Part shown: positions 54,513-64,000 of the stretch, in pieces
Numbering within the stretch: position 1 is the first letter of the stretch
Layout: every line of letters starts with the position of its first letter
Assembly (NCBI GenBank): GCA_041389525.1
Contig: JAWKRR010000012.1
Span: forward strand, 1 to 64,000
DNA length: 64,000 nt
Source of the DNA: JACKFB01 sp041389525
GTDB taxonomy: Bacteria > Myxococcota_A > UBA9042 > PHBI01 > JACKFB01
Reading direction: 5' to 3'
Translations under genes and position numbers: made by a program
Notes under the pieces: model-generated
Databases searched by the model: none
Told to the model about the DNA's origin: nothing
Seen by the model: the letters and a program-made list of their open reading frames with translations, nothing else

Positions 54513-55038
54513 GAGGCGCTGAGCCTGAGAGGCCGCCGTGCCAGACCATGAGGCCGGCGTACCCGGCGGCGCCCAGCAGCGGGTAGTGGACGCGGATGCC
54601 TCGCGCCTTGGCGGTCACGGCCATCGCGCGGGCGAGCAGGGCGCCGACGATGAGGCCGAGGCCCCAGTTGATCAGGGCCGCGACCCTGGCGCTGACGGCG
54701 GTCAGGGCGACGGCTTGGGCCGCGGTGCGGGGGGCGGACGCCAGCTTCGCGATGAGGCGCTCCATGGGCCGCGAGCTCGCCAGGGCGTGCCCGGTGACCA
54801 GGATGAGGCACATCTGCATCGCAAAGGTCAGCAGGCGCCAGACGCCGACCTCGGATGGGAGCAGGGCCTCGCCGTCGATGCGGCCGCCCCACAGGCCGAC
54901 CAGCTCGAGGGGCGAGCGGTCGCCGAAGAGCCAAGCCAGCCCGAGGGCGAGGAAGGTCAGGACGATGGCGATGGCGAAGGGGTCCGGCACCCAGCGTCCG
55001 GCCCACCGAGAGAGCACCCGACCCAGCGCGCTGATCAC
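54513..55038 (-). pseudogene. Short-chain fatty acid transporter, N-terminal part (frameshifted)
   Basis: The gene starts at GTG 55038, overlapping the stop of the ABC1 kinase gene as GTGA. The first 175 codons hold AtoE-type sequence, VPDPFAIAIVLTFLALGLAW, TFAMQMCLILVTGHALA, NWGLGLIVGALLA and MVWHGGLSGSAP, after which the frame runs to a stop at 54475 in unrelated sequence (HGHPEQRPGLRC). AtoE proteins carry short-chain fatty acids across the inner membrane. A single base insertion, or loss of two, in GCGCCTCACG restores the family sequence. Confidence 0.8.
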
Positions 55039-56423
55039 GGCTTGGGCGAGAGGCGAGGCGGGCCGGTCAGGCGGCCGCGGCGGCGCGCGGTCTCGACGGC
55101 CATCTCGTGGACGTTGATGCGGGCGCCCGACTTGTGCAGCAGCCCCTTGATCCCGCTCATCACGCGGAAGACCAGCAGGCCCTCCGCGGGTGGGACCAGC
55201 TTGAGGAAGACCGGGTGCTCGACCACGAACCCCTGCATCTGCCGGCGCAGATCCCACGCCGCGAAATCGAAGGGTTCGTTGCGCAAGAAGGGCGCCAGGG
55301 CGATCTCGTGGTAGGCGCGCAGCAGGCGCGGGTCGAAGATGCTCGGGTCGGGGTTGTTGCGGCCAAATCCCAGCTCCCGATAGAGCCGCGCGACGCGCTC
55401 GTCATCGTGCTGCCAGCAAGCGTCCATGATGTCGAGGACACCGTCGGCGAAGGCTGGGTCGCACGACTTCACGCAGCCGAAGTCCAGGATGACCAGGTCA
55501 CCCTCGTCGTCGACGATGAAGTTCCCGGGGTGCGGGTCGGCGTGCAGCTCAAGGTGCTCGTGAAACATCCAGACGTAGGTCTCGATGAAGCGCATGAGCA
55601 GCGCGGTGCGCTGTGTCTCGTCGGACATCGCCGCCAGCGCGGTGTCGAGCTTCTCGCCCGCGACGTACTCCATGGTCAGGACGGTCGGGCGGGTCCACTC
55701 GGGGAAGTGCAGCGGCGCGCGAACGCCCGGACGCTCCGACAGGATCATGGAGAAGCGGTCGAGGTTGCGCCCCTCCGCCTCGTAGTCGGCCTCGGCGATG
55801 ATGGCGCGGCGTACCTCCGAGAGGTAGTCGTCGAGGCGGCGTCGGTCCACGAGCACCCGCCCGAGGTTCAGCATCGACGCGAGGTTCGAGAGATCGCTCT
55901 CCAGCGACTCCGCCACGCCCGGGTATTGCACCTTCACGGCGACGTCTTCGCCGCTCTTCAGGGTGCCGCGGTGGACCTGCCCGATGCTGGCCGAGCCGAT
56001 GGGCTCCGGGTCGAACCACCGGAACACGTCCGCGATGGGGCGGTCGAAGGCCCGCTCGACCTGCGACATCACGGTCCGCCACGTCATCGGTGGCGCCTGA
56101 TGCTGTAGCTGGGTGAGGGTCTGGATGAACTCGGGCGGCAGAAGATCAGGATCCGCCGAGAGGATCTGGCCGACCTTCATGGTCGCGCCCTTCATCTGAC
56201 CCAGGACCTCGAGGATCTTCTCGGCCTGCTTGGTGCGAAAGACCCCGTCACCGAGCAGCCGCGTCTCCGCGTCGCCCGGGAGCAGGACCGAGCCGACCTT
56301 GCGCGCGACCGTGGACGCGGAGACGCTCACGCCAAGCCGCCCCATGCGCACGAGCCGCGCGAGCCGACCCTCGGGCACGTCCAGGCCGCTTTCCCCCGCG
56401 AGCTTGTCCCACTTTCGCGCCAT
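55035..56423 (-). CDS. ABC1/UbiB-family atypical kinase
   Basis: This protein of 462 residues has the ABC1 kinase hallmarks: MKVGQILSADPDLLPPEF (KxGQ motif), the Ala-rich nucleotide loop GSASIGQVHRG, VAVKVQYPGV with the conserved Lys, LHADPHPGNFIVDD with the catalytic Asp/Asn and VILDFGCVK with the metal-binding Asp. UbiB/AarF members support ubiquinone or other isoprenoid lipid synthesis, probably as ATPases. It has no strong C-terminal membrane helix. The SEC-C gene ends 11 bases upstream and the transporter gene overlaps its stop, so the three form an operon. Confidence 0.93.
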   Translation of the reverse strand: MARKWDKLAGESGLDVPEGRLARLVRMGRLGVSVSASTVARKVGSVLLPGDAETRLLGDGVFRTKQAEKILEVLGQMKGATMKVGQILSADPDLLPPEFIQTLTQLQHQAPPMTWRTVMSQVERAFDRPIADVFRWFDPEPIGSASIGQVHRGTLKSGEDVAVKVQYPGVAESLESDLSNLASMLNLGRVLVDRRRLDDYLSEVRRAIIAEADYEAEGRNLDRFSMILSERPGVRAPLHFPEWTRPTVLTMEYVAGEKLDTALAAMSDETQRTALLMRFIETYVWMFHEHLELHADPHPGNFIVDDEGDLVILDFGCVKSCDPAFADGVLDIMDACWQHDDERVARLYRELGFGRNNPDPSIFDPRLLRAYHEIALAPFLRNEPFDFAAWDLRRQMQGFVVEHPVFLKLVPPAEGLLVFRVMSGIKGLLHKSGARINVHEMAVETARRRGRLTGPPRLSPKP

Positions 56424-56434
56424 CGCCGTGCCGG

Positions 56435-56728
56435 CTACCGGCCGAAGTTCATGGCCGCGGGGTCGTCGTCTCCGCCCTTCGGCGGCGGTGGATCGCCCAA
56501 GGCCAGGACCAAGACCGCGAAGATGATGCCCGAGGCGGCGACGATGCCGCCGACGCGCAGCCCGTGGGTCACGGCGAACACCGCGCCGCCGATCAGGCCG
56601 ATCCCGATCAAGATCAGCGGGATTCGGCTCTTCTGGGCGGCCCGCGCCTGCACGTCTGTCGCGTGGCAGCAGTGCTTGTATTTGCGCCCGCTGCCGCATG
56701 GGCAGGCTGCTTTGAGTGCGACGGACAT
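56435..56728 (-). CDS. SEC-C zinc-motif membrane protein
   Basis: The product is 97 residues from the ATG at 56728, preceded by GGGGAGG. Near the N-terminus CPCGSGRKYKHCC is the SEC-C zinc-binding motif, found at the end of SecA and in many small proteins. Two hydrophobic segments follow, about residues 38-60 and 62-82 (IPLILIGIGLIGGAVFAV and GGIVAASGIIFAVLVLAL), then an acidic tail. It is probably an inner membrane protein with the zinc motif in the cytosol. It is the first gene of the operon with the ABC1 kinase. The exact function is unknown. Confidence 0.88.
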   Translation of the reverse strand: MSVALKAACPCGSGRKYKHCCHATDVQARAAQKSRIPLILIGIGLIGGAVFAVTHGLRVGGIVAASGIIFAVLVLALGDPPPPKGGDDDPAAMNFGR

Positions 56729-56853
56729 CCCTGCCTCCCCGGTCAGGCTGCGCATCCTACACGGATGCGACGCGCGCGCGAAGGCTGGCGCCGCGATGGC
56801 CCCGCGCCGCCTGAGGCGCCCCATCGTCGGGCGGCCGTGAGTCCGGAGGCAGA

Positions 56854-56880
56854 AACGACAAACCCCGCAAAAGCGGGGCT
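56854..56880 (-). terminator. Intrinsic terminator after tRNA-Gly
   Basis: On the minus strand CCCCGC and GCGGGG form a 6-bp stem with a TTTT loop, followed by TTTGTCGTTT. It lies just downstream of the tRNA 3' end and so should end the tRNA transcript. Confidence 0.65.
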
Positions 56881-56884
56881 TGTC

Positions 56885-56960
<76 letters not shown>

Positions 56961-56987
56961 AAAAGTTCCGTGCAACAACGGGCGCGG

Positions 56988-57016
56988 ACGCTAAGTGAGG
57001 TTGAAGGGGCTGTCAA
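56988..57016 (-). promoter_or_regulatory. Sigma-70-type promoter of tRNA-Gly
   Basis: A perfect TTGACA (57011-57016) is followed after exactly 17 bases by TAGCGT (56988-56993), which fits the TAnnnT pattern, 27 bases before the tRNA 5' end. Confidence 0.65.
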
Positions 57017-57049
57017 CAGGAAAAGCGTGCTGGGGGCGCGAACAAGAGA

Positions 57050-57077
57050 TTGGCCGGGTCGCCCATCACCCGGCCAA
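57050..57077 (-). terminator. Hairpin after the PEGA kinase gene
   Basis: TTGGCCGGGT and ACCCGGCCAA form a perfect 10-bp stem with an 8-base loop, 19 bases after the kinase stop. On the minus strand it is followed by TCTCTTGTT, a weak T-rich stretch. Confidence 0.6.
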
Positions 57078-57095
57078 AGCCCCCGAGAGTCCGTG

Positions 57096-59450
<2,355 letters not shown>

Positions 59451-59674
59451 GCCCCATCCGTGGTGTTCGGCCCGGAAGCGTTTGTGAACCAGCGGGTTCG
59501 AGGCGCGTCTGGCCCTCGAATCGAACGCTGGATGCTATCACACGCCCACAGGCAGAACCACTGATTCAGCCTGCGGGTCATCCTCGAATCGGCCGTCGGA
59601 AATCGCGTGAAAACCGCCGGTAGACGGCTTCCATTATCACGGGTTTGACGACCCACGCCAGGAGTCGCGACACA

Positions 59675-61006
59675 ATGAGCTTCAAGGCCCACTACGAGTG
59701 CTTTGATGGGTGCCCCGGGGCGGTGTACCCGCTCGACGAAGTCATCTACCGCTGCCGGGAGTGCGGGGGTCTGCTCGACGTGGTCCACGACCTCGATGGG
59801 CTGCGCGGACACGACGCCTCCACGTGGAAGTCGATCTTCGACGGGCGGCGCGGGACCACCACATGGCCGTACGGGTCGGGCGTTTGGAGCAAGAAGGAGT
59901 GGGTGCTGCCGGGCGTCGACGCCGACTCCATCGTCAGCATGTGCGAGGGCAACACCAACCTGTTCTGGGCGGAGCGCTTCGGTCGCGAGCTCGGGATGAA
60001 GGACCTGTGGGTGAAGCTGTGCGGGAACACGCACACCGGGTCGTTCAAAGACCTCGGGATGACCGCGCTGGTCAGCCAGGTCAATCACATGCGCAAGCGC
60101 GGCGTGAACATCCCCGCGGTGGGCTGCGCGTCGACGGGCGACACCTCGGCCGCGCTGGCGGCCTACTGCGCCGCGGCGGAGATCCCGGCCGTCGTGTTCC
60201 TGCCCGCGGATCGCATCTCGCTGGCCCAGCTGGTGCAGCCGCTGGCGAACGGCGCGCTGGTCCTCAGCCTCGACACCGACTTCGACGGCTGCATGAGGCT
60301 GATCCAGGACGTGGTGTCGCGCATCCCGATCTACCTCGCGAACTCCATGAACAGCCTGCGCCTGGAGGGCCAGAAGACGGTGGCGATCGAGATCGTCCAG
60401 CAGTTCGACTGGGAGGTCCCCGACTGGGTCATCGTGCCGGGCGGAAACCTCGGCAACGTGTACGCGCTCGGCAAGGGCTTCTTGATGATGCGCGAGCTGG
60501 GGCTGACCAACCGGCTGCCCCGCATCGTGTGCGCGCAGGCCCACAACGCCAACCCGCTGTACCGCGCGTACCGCGACGGCTTCGAGAACTACGCGCCCAT
60601 GACCGCGGAGAAGACGCTGGCGTCGGCGATTCAGATCGGCGATCCGGTCTCGATTCACCGAGCGATTCGCTCGCTCGAGGCCCACGACGGCGTCGTCGAG
60701 GAGGCTACCGAGGACGAGCTGATGGACGCGTCGGCGCGGGCAGACCGAACCGGCATGTTCTGCTGCCCCCACACCGGCGTGGCGCTGGCCGCGCTGATCA
60801 AGCTGCGTGAGAACGGCACGATCGGGCCGAAGGACCGGACGGTGGTGGTGTCGACGGCGCACGGGCTGAAGTTCGCCGACACGAAGAGCGCCTATCACGG
60901 CCGGCAGCTGGCGGGCCTGGCCTGCGCTCAGGCGAACCCGCCGGTGGCGCTGCCGCCGGACGCGGATCAGGTGCTGGACCTGCTCAAGAAGCGGCTGGCG
61001 ATGTGA
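59675..61006 (+). CDS. thrC: Threonine synthase
   Basis: The enzyme converts O-phosphohomoserine to threonine with pyridoxal phosphate. The 443-residue product starts at ATG 59675, after AGGAG; an upstream TTG is in frame but unsupported. An N-terminal zinc-ribbon-like element has Cys9, Cys13, Cys27 and Cys30. NTHTGSFKDLGMT places the PLP Lys at residue 125. CASTGDTSAALAAY and VPGGNLGNVYALGKG are cofactor phosphate-binding segments. It is of the class that carries the Cys motif. It is divergent from the PEGA kinase and converges on the CCA-adding enzyme gene. Confidence 0.93.
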   Translation: MSFKAHYECFDGCPGAVYPLDEVIYRCRECGGLLDVVHDLDGLRGHDASTWKSIFDGRRGTTTWPYGSGVWSKKEWVLPGVDADSIVSMCEGNTNLFWAERFGRELGMKDLWVKLCGNTHTGSFKDLGMTALVSQVNHMRKRGVNIPAVGCASTGDTSAALAAYCAAAEIPAVVFLPADRISLAQLVQPLANGALVLSLDTDFDGCMRLIQDVVSRIPIYLANSMNSLRLEGQKTVAIEIVQQFDWEVPDWVIVPGGNLGNVYALGKGFLMMRELGLTNRLPRIVCAQAHNANPLYRAYRDGFENYAPMTAEKTLASAIQIGDPVSIHRAIRSLEAHDGVVEEATEDELMDASARADRTGMFCCPHTGVALAALIKLRENGTIGPKDRTVVVSTAHGLKFADTKSAYHGRQLAGLACAQANPPVALPPDADQVLDLLKKRLAM

Positions 61007-61048
61007 GGCGGCTGGCCGGCCTGTCGCGCTGGGCTTCGGCTTCGCGCG

Positions 61049-62314
61049 TCAGCCCGCCAGCAGCGACTCGGCGAGGGCCTCGGCCTCCGCCCGGGTCGTG
61101 ATCCGGCCCTCGAGCTGCGCGTCCTCCACCGCGTCGAGCACCTGCTGAAAGCGGGGGCCGGGGCGGTGGCCGGCCGCGATGAGCTCGCGCCCGCCCAGCA
61201 GCCGCGGCGGGTTCAGGTCGACGTCGGCGTAGCGCTGGCGGTCCGACTGAACGGCGGCCCAGCTCGCGGCGTCGAGCTGCCCGGCTCGGGCCGCCATCTC
61301 AGCCGCCGCGAAGGCCGTCTCCGCGGCCGGCGAGCGCAGGTAGCGCATCCGCGCCGCCACGGTCAGGGCGGGCCACCCAGTCAGCGCCCGCACGATCGCG
61401 ACGGCCTCGCCGATGCGTCGCGCCAGCGCGGTCGAGAGGCGATGGCGCCGCCCGAGATCCTCCGCGCCTTCCGGCAGCGCCGCGGCGTCCAGCATCAGGC
61501 TGACGTAGCCAAGCTCGTCCGAGATCGGTCCGACCCCGATGAAGCGCTGCCGGGCGCGGGAGAGCGACGGCACCTCGGGCAGAATCCGCCTGCCGAGGCC
61601 CGACGCGTCGAGAAGCTCCAGCCCGCGCGCCGCGCCACCCTCGGTCAGCAGGCGGGAGAGCTCTTGGGTGACGCGCTCCACCGAGACCTCGGCGATGTCT
61701 TGGGCGTGTGCGGCGATCGCGGCCCAGGTGTGCGGCTCGATCTGAAAGTCGAAGCGGGCCGAGAAGCGCAGCGCCCGCAGCAGCCGCAGCTTGTCCTCGG
61801 CGAAGCGCGCGTAGGGGTCGCCGATCGCGCGGATGATGCCGGCGTGGATGTCGTCGCGGCCGCCCACGTGGTCGATGATCGCGCCGCCGATGCCCTCTCC
61901 GCCGGGCTCCGAGGGGGCCAGCGGATCCTGGAGCAGGCCGTTGACGGTGAAGTCGCGTCGGAGGACGTCGTCGCGCGCCGTGGACCAGCTCACCGAGTCG
62001 GGTCGCCGCCCGTCCGTGTACCCGTGGTCCGCGCGGAACGTGGCGACCTCGTAGACGCGGTCTTCGTCCAGGACGCGGACCACGCCGAACTGGAGGCCCA
62101 CGGGGATGCAGCGCGGGAAAAGCGCCATGATCGTCGAGGGATCGGCGGACGTGGCGATGTCGTAGTCTTTCGGCGCGATGCCCATGATCGCGTCGCGCAC
62201 GCAGCCGCCCGCGAAGACGGCCTCGTGCCCGGCTTCGCTCAGGGTGCGCACGATCGCTATGGCGCCTCGGCGAAGCGCGGACTCGGCGGACGTGGCTGGT
62301 GTTTCGCTGCTCAT
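61049..62314 (-). CDS. CCA tRNA nucleotidyltransferase/poly(A) polymerase family
   Basis: The 421-residue class II nucleotidyltransferase has VFAGGCVRDAIMG and DYDIATSADP, where Asp50 and Asp52 are the metal ligands, and RRDFTVNGLLQDP, the basic RRDF motif. The EDKLRLLRALRFSARFDF region binds the nucleotide base. The C-terminal about 180 residues are helical, as in CCA-adding enzymes. It adds or repairs the CCA end of tRNAs, or adds poly(A). Which activity it has cannot be told from this sequence. The tRNA-Gly in this window already encodes CCA. The start is ATG. Confidence 0.93.
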   Translation of the reverse strand: MSSETPATSAESALRRGAIAIVRTLSEAGHEAVFAGGCVRDAIMGIAPKDYDIATSADPSTIMALFPRCIPVGLQFGVVRVLDEDRVYEVATFRADHGYTDGRRPDSVSWSTARDDVLRRDFTVNGLLQDPLAPSEPGGEGIGGAIIDHVGGRDDIHAGIIRAIGDPYARFAEDKLRLLRALRFSARFDFQIEPHTWAAIAAHAQDIAEVSVERVTQELSRLLTEGGAARGLELLDASGLGRRILPEVPSLSRARQRFIGVGPISDELGYVSLMLDAAALPEGAEDLGRRHRLSTALARRIGEAVAIVRALTGWPALTVAARMRYLRSPAAETAFAAAEMAARAGQLDAASWAAVQSDRQRYADVDLNPPRLLGGRELIAAGHRPGPRFQQVLDAVEDAQLEGRITTRAEAEALAESLLAG

Positions 62315-62486
62315 GGTGTGCGCGTTATAGCCCCTGTGGCGCCAGCCGATCCATGGGGCCCGGTGACGGCGACGTGGCTTGGGTCACGGTCTCGCGTTGA
62401 ACCCGAGAGCTCGCCACTGTTATGTTCGAGAGCCGTGCGTGGTGCGAAGCCGCGCCCGGGCCTAGCTGCACCGGAGAGCCCACCCC

Positions 62487-64000
62487 ATGAGTACCGCTGC
62501 TGCGGGTCCATCAATGCGTGAGTCGCGAGGGCCGATGAGGCTCGCAGCGGTGTTGCTCGTCGCGTGGCTCAGCGCCGTCGGCTGTGGCGGCGGAGGCGAC
62601 GGCTCGGCTGACGGCGGCCCCGACGTCGGCGGCGAGCTCGGCGACAGCGGGCAGGGCGCCACCGACGGCGACTCCGCGGTCGCGCTGCCGACGCTGCGGG
62701 TCGCCATCAACGCGAGCACGCTCACCGGCAACGCGCCGCTCGTCGTCGACTTCTCGGCGTCCATCGAGGGCGACACGAGCGCCTGCGAGACCCTGACTTA
62801 CGCGTGGGAGGTCAACACGACGACCACCTACGACGAGGCCGAGTTCACCCACACCTTCTTCTCGTCGGGCACCGCGCCCATCCGCCTCGAGCTGACCTGC
62901 CGCACCAGCGACGGGCGCCAAGCGAAGTCCAATGACGCGGTCGAGGTGCGCACCTCGGGATGCGCCGATCTGCTCTTCGACCAGGTCTCCCTGGACCCGC
63001 CGGTCGAGGTCGCGCCCGGGGACACGGTCCGCATCAAGCAGGGGAAGCTCTACAACGAGGGCGACTCCATCACGGTGCCCTTCGAGCTGCGGGTGGTGCT
63101 GTCGCTCGACGACATCTACGACGCGGCGACCGATGTGGTCGTGGCCACGCGGTCATTCGAGACGATGCCGAGCGGGCTCTTCACCGAGTCGTCGTCTGAT
63201 TTCGCGGGCCTGGAGTTCCAGATCCCCGAGACGATGGAAGACGGCAACTACTTCGTCTACGTCGTGGCCGACGCGGGCTTGGTCGTCAACGAGTGCCGAG
63301 AGACCAACAACGTCGCCCGCTCGACCAACAACCTCACCGTAGACGCGGGCGTGGCGTTCAAGCCGGACATCACGGTCGAGGCCGTCAGCCCCAAAGAGCC
63401 CGGCCTGGTCGTCAACGTCGGCCAAAACATCAACTACACGTTCACGATTCGGAATATCGGCGTGGGCGAGGCGACCTCCTTCCGAATCGCCGTCTACCTC
63501 TCCGCCGACAAGGTCGCCGACGCTGGCGACGTGGTGATGGTGGGGCCGAATGACCTCGGTTCCAACGTCAGCCAGATGGCGATCAACGCGAGCCAGGGCT
63601 ACTTCAAGTCGTACACGATCCCGAAATCCCTGCCCGACGGCGAGTACTACGTCATCGTCGAGGTGGACGCCCTCGGGACCCTCGCCGAGGAAGACGAGAC
63701 CAACAACGTCGCGACCTCGGCCTTCCCGCTGACGGTGGCGTTCGAGCCGCCGCAGTGCTTCGACCTCGCGCTGGCCGGGCTGCAGGTGTCGCCGTCCATC
63801 AGCTACTGGAACGGCTCGGTGTCGGTGAAGGCGACGGTGAGCAACCCGGGGCTTCAGGCCGTGCCAGCGGGCGCCAAGGTGCGCGCGCTCTTCTCGCTGC
63901 AGGCCGCGCTGAACCCCGCCGTGGCGACCAAGGTCGGCGAGTGGACCCTCCCGGAGATCGCGCCCGGCGGCCAGATCGTCCTCGACGAGGTCGTCAAGGT
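62487..64000 (+). CDS. CARDB-domain lipoprotein, truncated by window end
   Basis: The frame is open for 504 codons to the edge of the window, so the C-terminus is missing. An ATG at 62487 has GGAGAG upstream; ATGs at 62514 and 62535 are alternatives. The signal peptide ends SAVGCGGG, followed by an Asp/Gly linker. Residues about 70-155 resemble a PKD-like domain (TGNAPLVVDFSASIEGD). At least two CARDB adhesion modules follow, each closing with a CRETNNVA or DETNNVA motif. A third begins at the end. It is probably an exported adhesin or cell-surface binding protein. Confidence 0.88.
   Translation, partial: MSTAAAGPSMRESRGPMRLAAVLLVAWLSAVGCGGGGDGSADGGPDVGGELGDSGQGATDGDSAVALPTLRVAINASTLTGNAPLVVDFSASIEGDTSACETLTYAWEVNTTTTYDEAEFTHTFFSSGTAPIRLELTCRTSDGRQAKSNDAVEVRTSGCADLLFDQVSLDPPVEVAPGDTVRIKQGKLYNEGDSITVPFELRVVLSLDDIYDAATDVVVATRSFETMPSGLFTESSSDFAGLEFQIPETMEDGNYFVYVVADAGLVVNECRETNNVARSTNNLTVDAGVAFKPDITVEAVSPKEPGLVVNVGQNINYTFTIRNIGVGEATSFRIAVYLSADKVADAGDVVMVGPNDLGSNVSQMAINASQGYFKSYTIPKSLPDGEYYVIVEVDALGTLAEEDETNNVATSAFPLTVAFEPPQCFDLALAGLQVSPSISYWNGSVSVKATVSNPGLQAVPAGAKVRALFSLQAALNPAVATKVGEWTLPEIAPGGQIVLDEVVK

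Noticed and set aside
61166..62521. Plus-strand open frame opposite the CCA-adding enzyme gene
   Set aside because: The minus-strand gene has all active-site motifs; the plus frame has none.

Overview
The window is a high-GC, densely coded bacterial chromosome segment, most likely from Myxococcota (Polyangia or Bradymonadia-like) or a close relative. The evidence for this is indirect. There are many lipoproteins whose lipobox Cys is followed by an Asp/Ala/Gly-rich linker, several very long Cys-rich repeat proteins with CDDGxACT-type repeats, a PEGA-type Ser/Thr kinase, CARDB, DUF3105 and TPR-CHAT proteins, and frequent GTG/TTG starts. Two genes carry frameshifts that look like assembly or sequencing errors, which suggests a draft or metagenome-derived sequence.

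Layout. 1-4.1 kb: two coupled surface lipoproteins. 4.1-10.6 kb: a macro-domain-like protein, then nitrogen metabolism (type III glutamine synthetase converging on an asparagine synthetase that is downstream of a glycosyltransferase). 10.8-16.7 kb: a short-chain dehydrogenase, an HxlR regulator divergent from DUF1428 and VOC proteins, a phosphodiesterase-like lipoprotein and a methyltransferase. 16.7-21.6 kb: a giant Cys-rich lipoprotein gene broken by five clustered indels. 21.9-27.8 kb: an unusual translationally coupled pair, a 1722-residue fusion of a cation-chloride-cotransporter-like permease with a helical arm and a P-loop NTPase, followed by a small MscS channel. 27.8-31.3 kb: a rearranged accessory zone with a type II toxin-antitoxin pair, a scar made of the 3' ends of the DUF3105 and MscS genes, a formylglycine-enzyme-fold lipoprotein of more AT-rich composition, and the intact DUF3105 gene.

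31.5-39.0 kb: an alpha/beta hydrolase, a secreted dockerin-like protein with a CxxCH motif, two LuxR-type regulators and an 11-repeat Cys-rich protein. 39.1-41.0 kb: an ISAs1-like insertion sequence with 20-bp inverted repeats. 41.0-44.2 kb: cardiolipin synthase and an S1-domain protein. 44.7-53.7 kb: a hybrid histidine kinase, an M17 aminopeptidase, a 1697-residue TPR-CHAT protein and a gamma-glutamylcyclotransferase-like protein. 53.7-56.7 kb: an operon of SEC-C protein, ABC1/UbiB-like kinase and a frameshifted short-chain fatty acid transporter. 56.9-62.3 kb: tRNA-Gly with its own promoter and terminator, a PEGA kinase, threonine synthase and a CCA-adding enzyme. The window ends inside a CARDB lipoprotein.

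The most unusual content is the transporter-NTPase fusion coupled to MscS, which could be an energised or nucleotide-gated ion/osmotic module, and the duplication scar next to it. Housekeeping functions (glnN, asnB, thrC, cca, cls, tRNA-Gly) are interspersed with lineage-specific surface proteins.
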